A stretch of 64,000 bases of DNA from Caldilineaceae bacterium. Lineage in GTDB: Bacteria > Chloroflexota > Anaerolineae > Caldilineales > Caldilineaceae. The DNA is taken from positions 17,323 to 81,322 of the forward strand of contig JACKBC010000030.1 in the NCBI GenBank assembly GCA_020634755.1. The letters run 5' to 3'. The position numbers were made by a program, and so were the translations under genes. Below the pieces are notes generated by a model. The model saw only the letters and a list, made by a program, of their open reading frames with translations. It had not been told where the DNA came from and made no database searches. Positions 54,782 to 63,864 of this stretch are shown in pieces. The stretch's first letter is position 1, and each line of letters starts with the position of its first letter.

Positions 54782-55795
54782 TTAAAATTGCCCATCATCC
54801 TGGGCCAGAAAGTCTGTTAGGGCGGGCGTCATGCGCACTTGCCCGTCAGCGTCGGCCAGCGCTCCGGCCACATGTACTTCGGCCAACCGCGCAAATCCGG
54901 CCTGCATGCCAAGCAGCAGCGCCACTTTGGCCCAAGCTTCGGCGCACACGGCGCGCCTGTGCAACACGCTGGCGCTGAGCAGATCGGTAACGGCGGGCTC
55001 GCCGGTGCGCGGGTCAATCAAATGATGGCGCCAACGCCCATTCTGACGCCAGCGCCGGTAATCAATGCCCGACGTGGCCAACGCAGCATCCGCCAGCCAG
55101 AGTTGGAGCAGATCATCTGGTGCATCTGCATGGGCCGGCGTTCCATTTTGCCCCGGCTCATCCACCAAGAATGGCGCGGCCACAGCCACTGGCCAACCGG
55201 GCAAACCGTGCGGCGCCGCCCCCGCCACCACATCGCCCCCGGCATCTACCAAGCACGGTCCCCACTGCGAGAGCAAACGCACGGCTTGTTGCGCCGTATA
55301 CCCTTTGCCAATCCCGCCCAAATCGAGCCGCATGCCGGGCGGCAATCTTAGCGCGGTGCGCGCTTGATCTAACTCAATGCGGGTCCAGCCATTATGGTGG
55401 ACGTGTGCCGGTTGCGGCTTACACGTTGCTGCGTCGATTGGGTTGACGTCGGCCAGCATCAAATCAAATGAGCGCGTGTAGCCCGCCGCTTCCAATGCAT
55501 CCAACAGCGTTGGATCAAACAAGCCGCCCGTGCGCGCCGTTACGTCCAGCGCCTGGTTCACCACGTCCCACAGCAGCGGAGACACCACAGTCCACTGGCC
55601 AGCCCGGCTATTGAGCGCCGAAAGCTCACTGCTGGCGTCAAAGCGGCTCAGCGTGCGCTCGTTGGCGGCAAAAAGCGCTTGCGCCTGCGCAAACGCATTC
55701 GTGGCATCATCGGCATTGGCCTCCAACCAAAACGAAATCTGGCAGCCCATGGCGCGGAAACTATGCGTTGGCCAGGCAATCACATCCTCGTGCAT
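54782..55795 (-). CDS. apbE: FAD:protein FMN transferase ApbE
   Basis: 337 aa from ATG 55795, with GAGGGG nine bases upstream. Transfers FMN onto Ser/Thr of periplasmic or extracytoplasmic flavoproteins. Motifs: LDLGGIGKGYTAQQAV near 165 and LVDAGGDVV near 189 (Mg/FAD site), and HHLIDPRTGEPAVTDL near 269. No signal peptide or lipobox is seen, which differs from many secreted ApbEs. No Rnf/Nqr genes nearby. Confidence 0.92.
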   Translation of the reverse strand: MHEDVIAWPTHSFRAMGCQISFWLEANADDATNAFAQAQALFAANERTLSRFDASSELSALNSRAGQWTVVSPLLWDVVNQALDVTARTGGLFDPTLLDALEAAGYTRSFDLMLADVNPIDAATCKPQPAHVHHNGWTRIELDQARTALRLPPGMRLDLGGIGKGYTAQQAVRLLSQWGPCLVDAGGDVVAGAAPHGLPGWPVAVAAPFLVDEPGQNGTPAHADAPDDLLQLWLADAALATSGIDYRRWRQNGRWRHHLIDPRTGEPAVTDLLSASVLHRRAVCAEAWAKVALLLGMQAGFARLAEVHVAGALADADGQVRMTPALTDFLAQDDGQF

Positions 55796-55990
55796 GACGG
55801 TTTTCCCCTCACAAAGTGTTAGACAGAACATGGTTTATACGGCGATTATGGCATATCTAAAACGTGAAGGGGTTAACACGCGCCTAAATAGTATTAAATC
55901 CAGCTTAAATTGTAGCCTGCCAGCGGTTGATGGAAGCGACTGGTTGATGGAAATGAACCAATTAAATCGGTAAACGACAGGACTGGTTGA

Positions 55991-56178
55991 AACCAGTGCC
56001 TGTCAGCTAAAGTACGCTAAAGCGCACTCTAGCAATAGCCTGCTTTAGCGGGCTTTTTCTAGCAGACGCAGGCTTCAGCCTGTGGCTTCAATTACCGAAA
56101 TAATTTATGAATGTTCATAAACCAGTGCCTGGTAGCTAAAGTACGCTAAAGCGCACTCTAGAAACAGCCTGCTTGAGC
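55991..56178 (+). repeat. 58-bp direct repeat pair
   Basis: AACCAGTGCCTGTCAGCTAA... (55991-56048) and AACCAGTGCCTGGTAGCTAA... (56120-56178), each with AAGTACGCTAAAGCGCACTC and AGCCTGCTT. Core GCTAAAGTACGCTAAAGCGC is a palindromic word. The 487-base gap between 55796 and 56282 has no gene. Confidence 0.75.
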
Positions 56179-56180
56179 AA

Positions 56181-56264
56181 TACTCAGCTTTGAATGAGAA
56201 CCGGAGTTTTATCACTGCGGTTGAGGCAGTAGAAAACGCCGGTTCTCATCTCAACCGCAGTATA
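56181..56264 (-). repeat. R3 inverted-repeat element, copy 2
   Basis: Reverse complement of the 35302-35387 element (TACTCAGCTTTGAATGAGAA ... TCAACCGCAGTATA), with arms TGAGAACCGG/CCGGTTCTCA. It ends 18 bases before the permease stop codon. Confidence 0.75.
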
Positions 56265-56282
56265 ATGATTGAATATCCGCTT

Positions 56283-57329
56283 CTATGCACGAATTTCTTG
56301 GCGCTGGAAGAGCGTGTAGCAGAGCGCAAAGAGCAGCAGCGTACCGGCGATCAGCCCCGTGATCTGCGGCCAGATCAGCAGCAGACTCTGATCCAGCGGC
56401 AGCGGTGCGCCCAACATGGCGCCTTGCAGTTCGCTGGGCAGCACAAAGCCAAATGAGCGTACCGCCGGATGCAGCAGCCCCATCATGGCCTCCACATAGA
56501 GCGTATTGGGCGAGAAGCGGGCCAATGTCTGTGCCAGCTCGGCCTGTGCCAGCAGCTCTTGCGGCATGCCAATGGTAATGGGGCGAATCACCTGGGCGAC
56601 CACATCGGCCACAATGCCCCAGAAGATAATGAAGAAAAGCCACACGGCAATGGAAGCCAGCGCCGCCGTGGCCGGTTGCCGAAAAACAGTGGAAAAGACC
56701 AGCGCCAACGCCAGCCAGATGCCGCCATAAAAGATCGTGGCAATCAAAAAGGTAAAGGCGCGCACCACTTCTTCACCATTGGGCGGCAGCCCCAGCCCCA
56801 GGATGCCCAAACCAATAATGAGCAGCCAGATGGCCGTCAACACCAGCGTGAGCGTAAAAAAGCTGGCCAAAAATTTCCCCATGAGCAGCGCATCGCGATA
56901 GATGGGCTGGGCCAACACGCGCGAAAGCGTACGTTGATTGAATTCGCCATTTACGGCGTCAAACGTCAGCGCAATCGCGATCAGCGGCACCAAAAAGCTG
57001 AGAAAGCTAACAAAGGCGGGCAGTGGATCGCGCGCCGTGGTAAAGAGCTTGAGAAAAAGAAACGGGTCTTCACTGACCGTGGTGCGCAGCGTCTGCATGG
57101 CCGCATAGACCGTGCCAGCGGCGGTCAGCACAATCAGAATTTCCAGAATGCGCATGCGTGTGCTGGTCAGATGGTCGGCCATGTCTTTGGTGACCACGGC
57201 CCACAGCCCGGTCCAGGGCGAGCCTTCGCGGCCACGGCGGGTCGCAGGTTGGGTAACCTGCGGCTGATCCGACTGTTTGCCGGGTATCTGATCACTTGGC
57301 AGAGACAAAGCCGGTTTAAGCATGGACAT
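56283..57329 (-). CDS. ABC-2 type transporter permease
   Basis: 348 aa from ATG 57329, AGGAGG six bases upstream, overlapping the ATPase stop by 14 bases. About six hydrophobic segments (ILEILIVLTAAGTVYAAM, LPAFVSFLSFLVPLIAIAL, LIIGLGILGLGLP, GGIWLALALVF); NatB/YhaP-like. Exports an unknown substrate, possibly a peptide, lipid or Na+. The neighbouring NEW3 protein suggests an extracytoplasmic partner. Confidence 0.85.
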   Translation of the reverse strand: MSMLKPALSLPSDQIPGKQSDQPQVTQPATRRGREGSPWTGLWAVVTKDMADHLTSTRMRILEILIVLTAAGTVYAAMQTLRTTVSEDPFLFLKLFTTARDPLPAFVSFLSFLVPLIAIALTFDAVNGEFNQRTLSRVLAQPIYRDALLMGKFLASFFTLTLVLTAIWLLIIGLGILGLGLPPNGEEVVRAFTFLIATIFYGGIWLALALVFSTVFRQPATAALASIAVWLFFIIFWGIVADVVAQVIRPITIGMPQELLAQAELAQTLARFSPNTLYVEAMMGLLHPAVRSFGFVLPSELQGAMLGAPLPLDQSLLLIWPQITGLIAGTLLLFALCYTLFQRQEIRA

Positions 57330-58263
57330 GTTCCACCTCCTGGAAGTATTGCGTGTAGATTTCATCGAGGCTGGGCGCGTCTACATCCAGCGCCAGCAGA
57401 TTGCCGCCGGCCTGAATGGCCGCCCGCGCGGCATCGGCGCGCAGATCGCGGCGCGCTTTCACGGTAAAACGGTTGCCGGCGTGGGTCACATCGGTTACAT
57501 CGGTCAGGTTAAGCAGCGCCCGTTCGATGGGCGCGGGTTGGCCATTAACTTCCAAATGCAGCTGATAGCCGCCACCCAGCACCTTTTGCGCCAGTTCGGA
57601 GACCGGTCCCTCTAGCACCATGCGCCCTTTTTGGAAGAGCCCCACGCGGTCACATACGGCCTGCACCTGATGCAGCAGATGCGAAGAGAGCATAATGGTG
57701 ATGCCTTCGTGCTTCATCTCGCGAATCATGGCCAAAAACTGGCGCGCGGCCTCTGGGTCCAAGCCCAGCGTTGGTTCGTCCATAATGATGACCTGTGGCT
57801 CCTTGAGCAGCACCTCGGCCACGCCCAGCCGCTGGCGCATGCCGCGCGAAAAGGCGCCCACCACTTTGTTGACCACGTCGCTCAAGCCCACGCGCGCCAA
57901 TAGGCTGTCTATGCGTTGGCGCGCCTCGACGCGTGGAATGCCGTTGAGTTTGGCAATGTAGGACAAATTTTCGCGCGCGGTCAAATCATCGTAAAAGCCA
58001 ATCTGGTCGGGCAAATAGCCAACACGCGCCTTTACCTGCAAAGGCTGGCGGGCCGGATCAAAGCCCAGCACCTGCACCCGGCCGCTGGTGCGTTCCGTAA
58101 GTCCCAGCAGCATGAGAATGGTGGTGGTTTTGCCGGCCCCATTGGGCCCCAGCAGGCCAAAAACTTCGCCCTTATTTAGCGTCAAGTTAAGGCTGTCCAC
58201 CGCCGTAAAATTGCCATATCGTTTGGTTAAATCTTGGGTTTCGATCACCCATTTGTTGTCCAT
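57316..58263 (-). CDS. ABC-2 type transporter ATP-binding protein
   Basis: 315 aa. Walker A GPNGAGKTTT (39-48), signature FSRGMRQRLG (SRGM rather than SGGQ, common in this subfamily), Walker B IIMDEPTLGLDPE, switch His in LSSHLLHQV. A C-terminal ~90-residue domain follows, as in NatA-like subunits. ATG 58263 has GGAGA six bases before it. Operon: NEW3 protein, ATPase, permease. Confidence 0.92.
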   Translation of the reverse strand: MDNKWVIETQDLTKRYGNFTAVDSLNLTLNKGEVFGLLGPNGAGKTTTILMLLGLTERTSGRVQVLGFDPARQPLQVKARVGYLPDQIGFYDDLTARENLSYIAKLNGIPRVEARQRIDSLLARVGLSDVVNKVVGAFSRGMRQRLGVAEVLLKEPQVIIMDEPTLGLDPEAARQFLAMIREMKHEGITIMLSSHLLHQVQAVCDRVGLFQKGRMVLEGPVSELAQKVLGGGYQLHLEVNGQPAPIERALLNLTDVTDVTHAGNRFTVKARRDLRADAARAAIQAGGNLLALDVDAPSLDEIYTQYFQEVEHVHA

Positions 58264-58267
58264 TGCT

Positions 58268-58375
58268 GTCTCCTGGTAGGGAGTAAGGGAGTAGGGAGTA
58301 AGGGAGTAGGGAGTAAGGGAGTAGGGAGTAGGCGTGGCTTGACGTCCTACTCCTTACCTTTAATCCCCTACCGTC
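58268..58375. repeat. 15-bp minisatellite in a GGAGTA palindrome
   Basis: GTAGGGAGTAAGGGA three times from 58276 plus a partial unit, then CCTACTCCTTACC on the other arm. Lies directly in front of the ATPase start. Confidence 0.8.
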
Positions 58376-59543
58376 GTCCAAATCGCATGACCGATAGCCC
58401 GACGACCATCACGGCGGCGGCAATAATGCCCACGCCGGTAATGCCCCACATGGTGGTGGTGCGCACGGTAATGCGATAGTCGGCAGATTTGGTGGTTGCA
58501 TCGGCAGGCTTGGCGCGCACGGTCATCATATAGTCGCCGGCCACCGCCTTGTCTGCCGGATGGACGTTGGCGGTTACCTCGACCTGCTGACCGGGGTCAA
58601 TTTCGTCAATCTGGGCGGGTGTAAAATCAAGCGCCCAGCCGTTGGGTTGCGAACCGCTTATCTCGATGCCGCGCGCGGGCGCCGTGCCGGTATTTTCCAC
58701 AATCACCTTGAGCGGCGTATCGCGGCCCGCATAGGCATCGGCAGAGAGGCGACCATCGGGAGCGGAAACGGTGAGGGTGGGCTGTCCAACCACCTCCGCC
58801 GTCAAGTTCAGGTCGGCTTTAATGTCACCGGCCAGCGCGTGCAGCGTAATGGGATAGTTGCCGGCTTGCAGGTCCGAAAGCGGCTTGGCCTCTACGGAAA
58901 TGCGCTGGGTGGCGTTGGCTGCGACGGGCAGCTCCTCAATTTCCTGCCCATTGAGCTTAAAAGTGAGCTGTACAGCGTCTGGCGTATCGCCGGTCAGGCT
59001 GACTTGCAGGTCTTCGTCCCCTTCGTTGACCAGTGACACATCATATGTAAAGGTGCTATCGGGCTTGCCGCGCTTGGTGGGCAGGTCAATGCTCATGGCC
59101 AGCCGCGCCGGCACTCGCTCTTTGACGGTCAATTCAATGGGCAGCACAGACTCAATGTCTTTGCCTTTGGCAATCACCGAAAATTGATAGTCACCAGAAG
59201 CCACATCTGCGGGCGGCTCAATCTTTAAATCCACTGAACTCTCGGTACCGGGCTGAACATAGGCCGAGCCCACAATGCGATTGGCGCCGCGCAGCGTCAC
59301 CGTCCAGCCTTCGGGTACGTCATCGGTTTCCAGCTTGATGATTTGCGGAGTTGTATCGGTGTGCAGCTTGAGCGGCAGCGACAGCGTTTCATCCAATCCA
59401 ATAACTTGTGAGGGATAGGCCGTGTATAAACTGAGCTGAATGGGCGCCACCGCAGGCGTATCCTGGGCTAGCGCTATGCCAGGCGCGCCAATGGCCAATA
59501 GGGTAAATGATAAGAGCAGCAGAAACGAGAAAAATTTACGCAT
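58368..59543 (-). CDS. NEW3/COG1470-type membrane protein
   Basis: 391 aa. Signal peptide 1-27 (FFSFLLLLSFTLLAIGAPG). Three repeated Ig-like NEW3 domains: NLKIEPPADV-like ends, LEVSLTGDTPDAVQL near 170, QPTLTVSAPDG near 250, and IEISGSQPNGWALDF near 300. C-terminal membrane helix (MWGITGVGIIAAAVMVVG) and RFGRR anchor. An extracytoplasmic partner of the ABC-2 exporter encoded immediately downstream. Confidence 0.88.
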   Translation of the reverse strand: MRKFFSFLLLLSFTLLAIGAPGIALAQDTPAVAPIQLSLYTAYPSQVIGLDETLSLPLKLHTDTTPQIIKLETDDVPEGWTVTLRGANRIVGSAYVQPGTESSVDLKIEPPADVASGDYQFSVIAKGKDIESVLPIELTVKERVPARLAMSIDLPTKRGKPDSTFTYDVSLVNEGDEDLQVSLTGDTPDAVQLTFKLNGQEIEELPVAANATQRISVEAKPLSDLQAGNYPITLHALAGDIKADLNLTAEVVGQPTLTVSAPDGRLSADAYAGRDTPLKVIVENTGTAPARGIEISGSQPNGWALDFTPAQIDEIDPGQQVEVTANVHPADKAVAGDYMMTVRAKPADATTKSADYRITVRTTTMWGITGVGIIAAAVMVVGLSVMRFGRR

Positions 59544-59599
59544 TTGTTGGGTTCCTTTGGTAAGCTGGAGAATCGGGGGATGAGGATTACGTTGATTAA

Positions 59600-59686
59600 C
59601 TTATGTTACGCAAGCCTGGCGGAAAGTCAGCTCGCCGACGTTCCTGTTTCTCTCTGGCAGACTGGCTGCCGCTGCGTAACGTGACT
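59600..59686 (+). repeat. R2 element, copy 4
   Basis: CTTATGTTACGCAAGCCTGG to GCCGCTGCGTAACGTGACT, including the GCTCGCCGAC palindrome. Three bases from the end of the small membrane gene. Confidence 0.85.
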
Positions 59687-59688
59687 GA

Positions 59689-59895
59689 TTAACTAAGAAC
59701 ATAAATTACCAGCGCCGCAAAGCTGATAGCTGCGGCGATTGTTAGAACCAAAAGTAGTAAAATAGCGGTGTCATTCTTATCACGTTGCATAATTTGCCCG
59801 TCGCGCGCCCGCGTAATGTGCTGGCCGTAGATGAATAGCATAAGAGCTGCCGAGACAAAAAAGAGAGGCGCGGACATGGGATCAGCATACTGCAC
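59689..59895 (-). CDS. Small two-segment membrane protein
   Basis: 68 aa, with APLFFVSAALMLFIYG near the start and AILLLLVLTIAAAISFAALV near the end, joined by an Arg/Asp/Lys linker (HITRARDGQIMQRDKNDT). Hairpin topology. No family recognised. Its stop lies three bases from the R2 end. Confidence 0.6.
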   Translation of the reverse strand: MQYADPMSAPLFFVSAALMLFIYGQHITRARDGQIMQRDKNDTAILLLLVLTIAAAISFAALVIYVLS

Positions 59896-60068
59896 CCTTA
59901 GTTACAAATCTTTATTGAAGTTTTAGGGAAAGTTTATGGTGAGTTTAAGACAAGCAGAAGGGAAAAGGAGACGACTTCCGCCGCGCCCGCGGAACGTCAA
60001 GAGTGAACTCGGTCGTATTCGATACAATTTTAATCAAGGCTTGCGTAAGTCCTGAAGGATAGAAGAAG

Positions 60069-61505
60069 TCAGTCTTTACGTAGCGGCAGGCGGAGACGAA
60101 ACGTGGCGCCAGGGCCGGAGCCGTGCACCACGGTGAGGGAGCCGCCATGTGCTTCGGCCAATTGGCGCGAAAGGGCCAGGCCAATGCCCATGCCTTGATG
60201 AATGCGGCGCAGATTGGGGTTGCGATAGAAAAACTCAAAAATGCGTTCGTCTTCGCTGGTCGGGATACCGGGACCACTGTCGGTGACATCCACCCACACG
60301 GACGGTACAGAAGTTGTGTGATCTACATGGGCCGTCATCGTGACGCAGCCGCCAGCGGGCGTATATTTGCAGGCATTATGCAGCAGGTTGCCCAGTATCT
60401 GTTCGACCCGCCGCGGATCGGCCCAAATGGTGGGCAAATCTGCGGCGTGGCAGGTCAACAAGATTGTGTTGCGGACGGCCATTTCCTGAAACTGCTTACA
60501 CTGGTTGGTAATCAGCTCGGCAAGCGACACCGGTTCAGGATGGAGCGTAAGGCCGCGGATTTCTAGCTCGCCCAGCAGCGCCAAATCTTCGATCTGAAGC
60601 TGGAGGCGATCGATGTGTTCGCTTATGCCGCCCGCCAATTCCTGGCTCAGTTCGATATTGCCATTGGTCTCCAACGTCTGAGCTGCCGCCTTAATGGAGC
60701 CAAGTGGACGGCCCAATTCGTGCACAATGCCCGAAAGCAGCAGCGTGCGCGTGCGCTCCAATTCATGCAGCCGCTCACTCATGCGGTTAAAGCTGGCCGC
60801 CAGCGACTTCATTTCGGTGGGTCCCGTTTCAGGCACATGTTCCGGCTTGTCTGTAGGGCGGAAGTTAGCCACCACTTCGCTCAGACGCAGCAAGGGCGCG
60901 CCCAATGAACGCGCCAGCACCAACCCCAGCAGCAAGGAAAGAATGGCGCCGGCAAAGAGCGTGGCTAACACCACCACGCGCAGGCCATTTATACGTTCCT
61001 GCACATCGGTGAGCCGCTGCGCCAGCCGCACCGCGCCCACCACCTTGCCATTGGCGCCAAAGACGGGCACAGCCACATTAATCGCGCGGTCGGCGGCCGT
61101 CGCGCCATTGTCAATCGTCCAAACAACCTGCCCCTGACTGGCCCGGGCCAATAGTGATGCATCCAGCTCTGATTGTGGGTTTGTACTTGCGTCGGTTGTG
61201 GACGATTTATCGGCATTGGCGGCGGCCAGCAACGCATCTTCATCGACAAAGGCCATTTGCGCTGGGATGCTCTGCTGCAGCGTATTAATTAGGCCGGTGG
61301 CCAACACAGGGTCATTCCAAATGCGCGGGTCCGTACGTGGAAACTCAGCAATGAGCGCGCCCTGCACCGCCAGTTCGCGCGCCATATAATTGAGAAAAAA
61401 GTGCTGCTCAAGCTGGTAGAGCAGCACCAAGCCCAGCAGCGGCACAAAGATGAGAATCGGCAGCGTGTGGCTCAAGGCCAAACGCACACGCAGGCTGTGC
61501 CACAT
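60069..61505 (-). CDS. Sensor histidine kinase
   Basis: 478 aa, membrane bound. Membrane segment near 10-28 (LPILIFVPLLGLVLLYQL), extracytoplasmic sensor 33-165, second segment near 180-200, then HAMP. H-box IVHELGRPLGS near 262 with the His; N-box LLHNACKY; G1 DSGPGIP; G2 GMGIGLALS. Kinase partner of the response regulator upstream (3-base gap). The signal is unknown; gene linkage with htrA fits envelope stress sensing. Confidence 0.92.
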   Translation of the reverse strand: MWHSLRVRLALSHTLPILIFVPLLGLVLLYQLEQHFFLNYMARELAVQGALIAEFPRTDPRIWNDPVLATGLINTLQQSIPAQMAFVDEDALLAAANADKSSTTDASTNPQSELDASLLARASQGQVVWTIDNGATAADRAINVAVPVFGANGKVVGAVRLAQRLTDVQERINGLRVVVLATLFAGAILSLLLGLVLARSLGAPLLRLSEVVANFRPTDKPEHVPETGPTEMKSLAASFNRMSERLHELERTRTLLLSGIVHELGRPLGSIKAAAQTLETNGNIELSQELAGGISEHIDRLQLQIEDLALLGELEIRGLTLHPEPVSLAELITNQCKQFQEMAVRNTILLTCHAADLPTIWADPRRVEQILGNLLHNACKYTPAGGCVTMTAHVDHTTSVPSVWVDVTDSGPGIPTSEDERIFEFFYRNPNLRRIHQGMGIGLALSRQLAEAHGGSLTVVHGSGPGATFRLRLPLRKD

Positions 61506-61508
61506 AGG

Positions 61509-62204
61509 TTACACTGCCGCCAGTTTATAGCCCACGCCGCGCACGGTCAACAAGCGCTGGGGATGAGCGGGGTCATCTTCGATTTTTTCGCGCAGCCAGC
61601 GGATGTGCACATAGAGCGTCTGCATTTCGCCCATCCATTCAGCGCCCCACACTTGGTTCAGCAACTCTTCGGCGCTAAGCACGCGTCCGGCATTTTGCGC
61701 AAAGACCCACAACAAATCAAACTCTTTAGGAGACAGATCAACAGTCCCGGTGCGGATAGACACCGTATGTGTGTCGCGGTCAATGGTTAGATCACCCAGG
61801 GCCAGGTTCTGGACGCCCGCCAAGCGGTCTGGCGCGCTATTGATTGAACGACGCAGTACCGCCTTTATGTGGGCCAACAATACATCTAAGTCGAAAGGCT
61901 TAGTAATATAATCATCGGCGCCCAGTTCTAGCCCCACAATCTGGTCCAGCTCTCGCCGGCGGGCAGTCACAAAGATTACCGGTATGTCCGCCACTTGCGT
62001 GCGCAGCGTGCGCAGCGCCTCTAAACCGTCCATGCCGGGCAGCCCGATATCAAGCAGCAACAGATCGGGGCGATTGGTCTGCACACAGGCAAGCGCCTCT
62101 TCAGCCGTGGCGGCCGTGGCGGCCGTGTAGCCTTCCTGCCCCAAGCGTACAGATAGGCTGCGCCGCATGAGAGGGTCGTCATCAACAACAAGAATCTGTT
62201 TCAT
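61509..62204 (-). CDS. OmpR/PhoB-family response regulator
   Basis: 231 aa from ATG 62204. Receiver domain with D8-D10, phospho-acceptor D52 (LLDIGLPGMDG), T80 and K102 (YITKPFD). C-terminal winged helix with LSPKEFDLLWVFAQNAGRVL and VRGVGYKL. Precedes its kinase gene by three bases. Could control htrA upstream or other envelope genes (inference). Confidence 0.93.
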   Translation of the reverse strand: MKQILVVDDDPLMRRSLSVRLGQEGYTAATAATAEEALACVQTNRPDLLLLDIGLPGMDGLEALRTLRTQVADIPVIFVTARRRELDQIVGLELGADDYITKPFDLDVLLAHIKAVLRRSINSAPDRLAGVQNLALGDLTIDRDTHTVSIRTGTVDLSPKEFDLLWVFAQNAGRVLSAEELLNQVWGAEWMGEMQTLYVHIRWLREKIEDDPAHPQRLLTVRGVGYKLAAV

Positions 62205-62249
62205 ATAGCTCAATGTACTCTACATTCTGCTCTTTTGACATCCACCCAT

Positions 62250-62345
62250 GGCATAGAAAAAACCTAGTCAATAGACCAGGTTGTTATGCCATATGCATTT
62301 TGGAATGAACAAGAGTGCGTTATGCATACATACCGCACTCTTGTT
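62250..62345. repeat. Two hairpins between htrA and the regulator
   Basis: GGCATAGAAAAAACCTAGTC/GACCAGGTTGTTATGCC (62250-62290) is imperfect. AACAAGAGTGCG/CGCACTCTTGTT (62308-62319 and 62334-62345) is a perfect 12-bp stem. No T-tract on the htrA strand is clear. Confidence 0.5.
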
Positions 62346-62409
62346 ATTTACCGCATAGCTTATACCATTTGGCTCTGTACAAGCAGTTGATATTATTTAC
62401 GACACGATG

Positions 62410-63864
62410 CTACTCAACGTTAAGCGAAAGCACCTGGCCCGATTGTGCATCGATGGTGACCGTGGCGGTTTTGCTATCACCACGCATGGTAACCACCCAA
62501 ACCGGATTACCGTCCTGAACCTCTTGTGTGGCCTTGGCGGAGTCTACCTTTGTTATGAGGCCCCCATCGAGCACAGCAGCTTTGGCCGTCTTAAGCGCAT
62601 CACCAATGCCCATCAGCGCCCCTTGTTGCTGTTGACTAGCGGTGGTATCCGCTTTGGGGCGTTCGCCCAGCGTCACGTCCAGCGTCATATCGCTGCCATT
62701 GCGCAGAATATGGAGCGTAACGCTCTGATCTGGCGCGGTGTTGGTGAACAGATAGCCCAGTAAATCTTCAAAGCGGTAGACAGGCTGATCGTCAATGGCC
62801 GTGATAATGTCACCCTCTTTTAAGCCTGCCGTAGCCGCGGGGCCACCGTTGGCTATTGTCCCCACATAGACGCCAAGGGTATTATCGGTAATCTCATACT
62901 CTTGCGCCACGGCGGCGTTAATTGTCTGCCCCGAGATGCCCAAATATGCGTATTGATACGCGCCATCCTTGATGAGGGCCGGCACCACTTTCTCTACCAC
63001 CGACACGGGTATGGCAAAGCCTACGCCTGCATTTGAACCCGCGGACGACTCGATCATGTAATTGACGCCGACGACCTCGCCCTTCATGTTGAGCAGGGGG
63101 CCACCCGAGTTGCCGGGGTTGATGGCCGTATCGGTCTGGATCACATCGGGCAGCGAATAATGGGGCTGACCGTCATTCAAGTTACCGGTGGGCGTAGAGC
63201 GATTCAATGCGCTGACCACCCCCAACGTCATGGTCTCATCCAGGCCAAATGGGCTGCCAATGGCGGCTACATAGTAACCAACACGCAGACTATCTGTTTG
63301 CGCCAATGTAAGCGGCGTCAGCGTCATGCCTTCCGGTGGCGTCACTTTGAGCACGGCCAGGTCCGCCTGCGGATCGGTCGCGACCAGTTCGGCCTTGGCC
63401 CAGTGGCCGTTGGAAAAGTTTACAATAATGTTATCCGGGTCGGCATCAGCCACGACGTGATTATTGGTTACAATGTGTCCCGCTGTGTCATAGACAAAAC
63501 CGCTGCCTTCCCCCTGCACAGGTTGCTGAGTCCCATTCTGCCCAAAAGGTGAATTGCCAAAGGGGAAGGGCAGGTTGCCAAAAGGATTTTGACTTTGCGA
63601 TGTTGCCTGCTGCGTCACTGTAACCTGAATGTTGACTACCGAAGGTGCAGCCGCATCATATAGCTGAGACAGCGTCTCCTGATCCGGCGAAAAGGCGGCG
63701 ACACTGCGTTGGGCGTCGGTTACTGCTGCGGTCTGTGTAAGCGCCGGTGGATTATTGGTTACTTGCGCCGCTTGTACGCTGGACCAGTGCTCGACCCCAT
63801 AACCCGTCGCCAAAGTGGCCACCAAAGCCGTGCCTCCAATAATGGTATAAAGTCGTTTATGCAT
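62410..63864 (-). CDS. htrA: HtrA/DegP-like serine protease with PDZ and PepSY-like C-terminus
   Basis: 484 aa. Signal anchor 7-22, linker, then trypsin-like domain with triad H136 (VTNNHVVAD), D168 (ADLAVLKV) and S253 (GNSGGPL). One PDZ domain (GLKEGDIITAIDDQPVYRFE) near 335-410. Unusual C-terminal ~60 residues (GGLITKVDSAKATQE ... VTIDAQSGQVLSLNVE) read as a PepSY-like domain, rare in HtrA. GAGGAGAG ribosome site precedes the ATG. Extracytoplasmic protein quality control. Confidence 0.92.
   Translation of the reverse strand: MHKRLYTIIGGTALVATLATGYGVEHWSSVQAAQVTNNPPALTQTAAVTDAQRSVAAFSPDQETLSQLYDAAAPSVVNIQVTVTQQATSQSQNPFGNLPFPFGNSPFGQNGTQQPVQGEGSGFVYDTAGHIVTNNHVVADADPDNIIVNFSNGHWAKAELVATDPQADLAVLKVTPPEGMTLTPLTLAQTDSLRVGYYVAAIGSPFGLDETMTLGVVSALNRSTPTGNLNDGQPHYSLPDVIQTDTAINPGNSGGPLLNMKGEVVGVNYMIESSAGSNAGVGFAIPVSVVEKVVPALIKDGAYQYAYLGISGQTINAAVAQEYEITDNTLGVYVGTIANGGPAATAGLKEGDIITAIDDQPVYRFEDLLGYLFTNTAPDQSVTLHILRNGSDMTLDVTLGERPKADTTASQQQQGALMGIGDALKTAKAAVLDGGLITKVDSAKATQEVQDGNPVWVVTMRGDSKTATVTIDAQSGQVLSLNVE

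Noticed and set aside
56469..57467. 332-codon plus-strand open frame over the ABC-2 genes
   Set aside because: Antisense to two clear ABC transporter genes; Arg/Gln/His-rich and without motifs.
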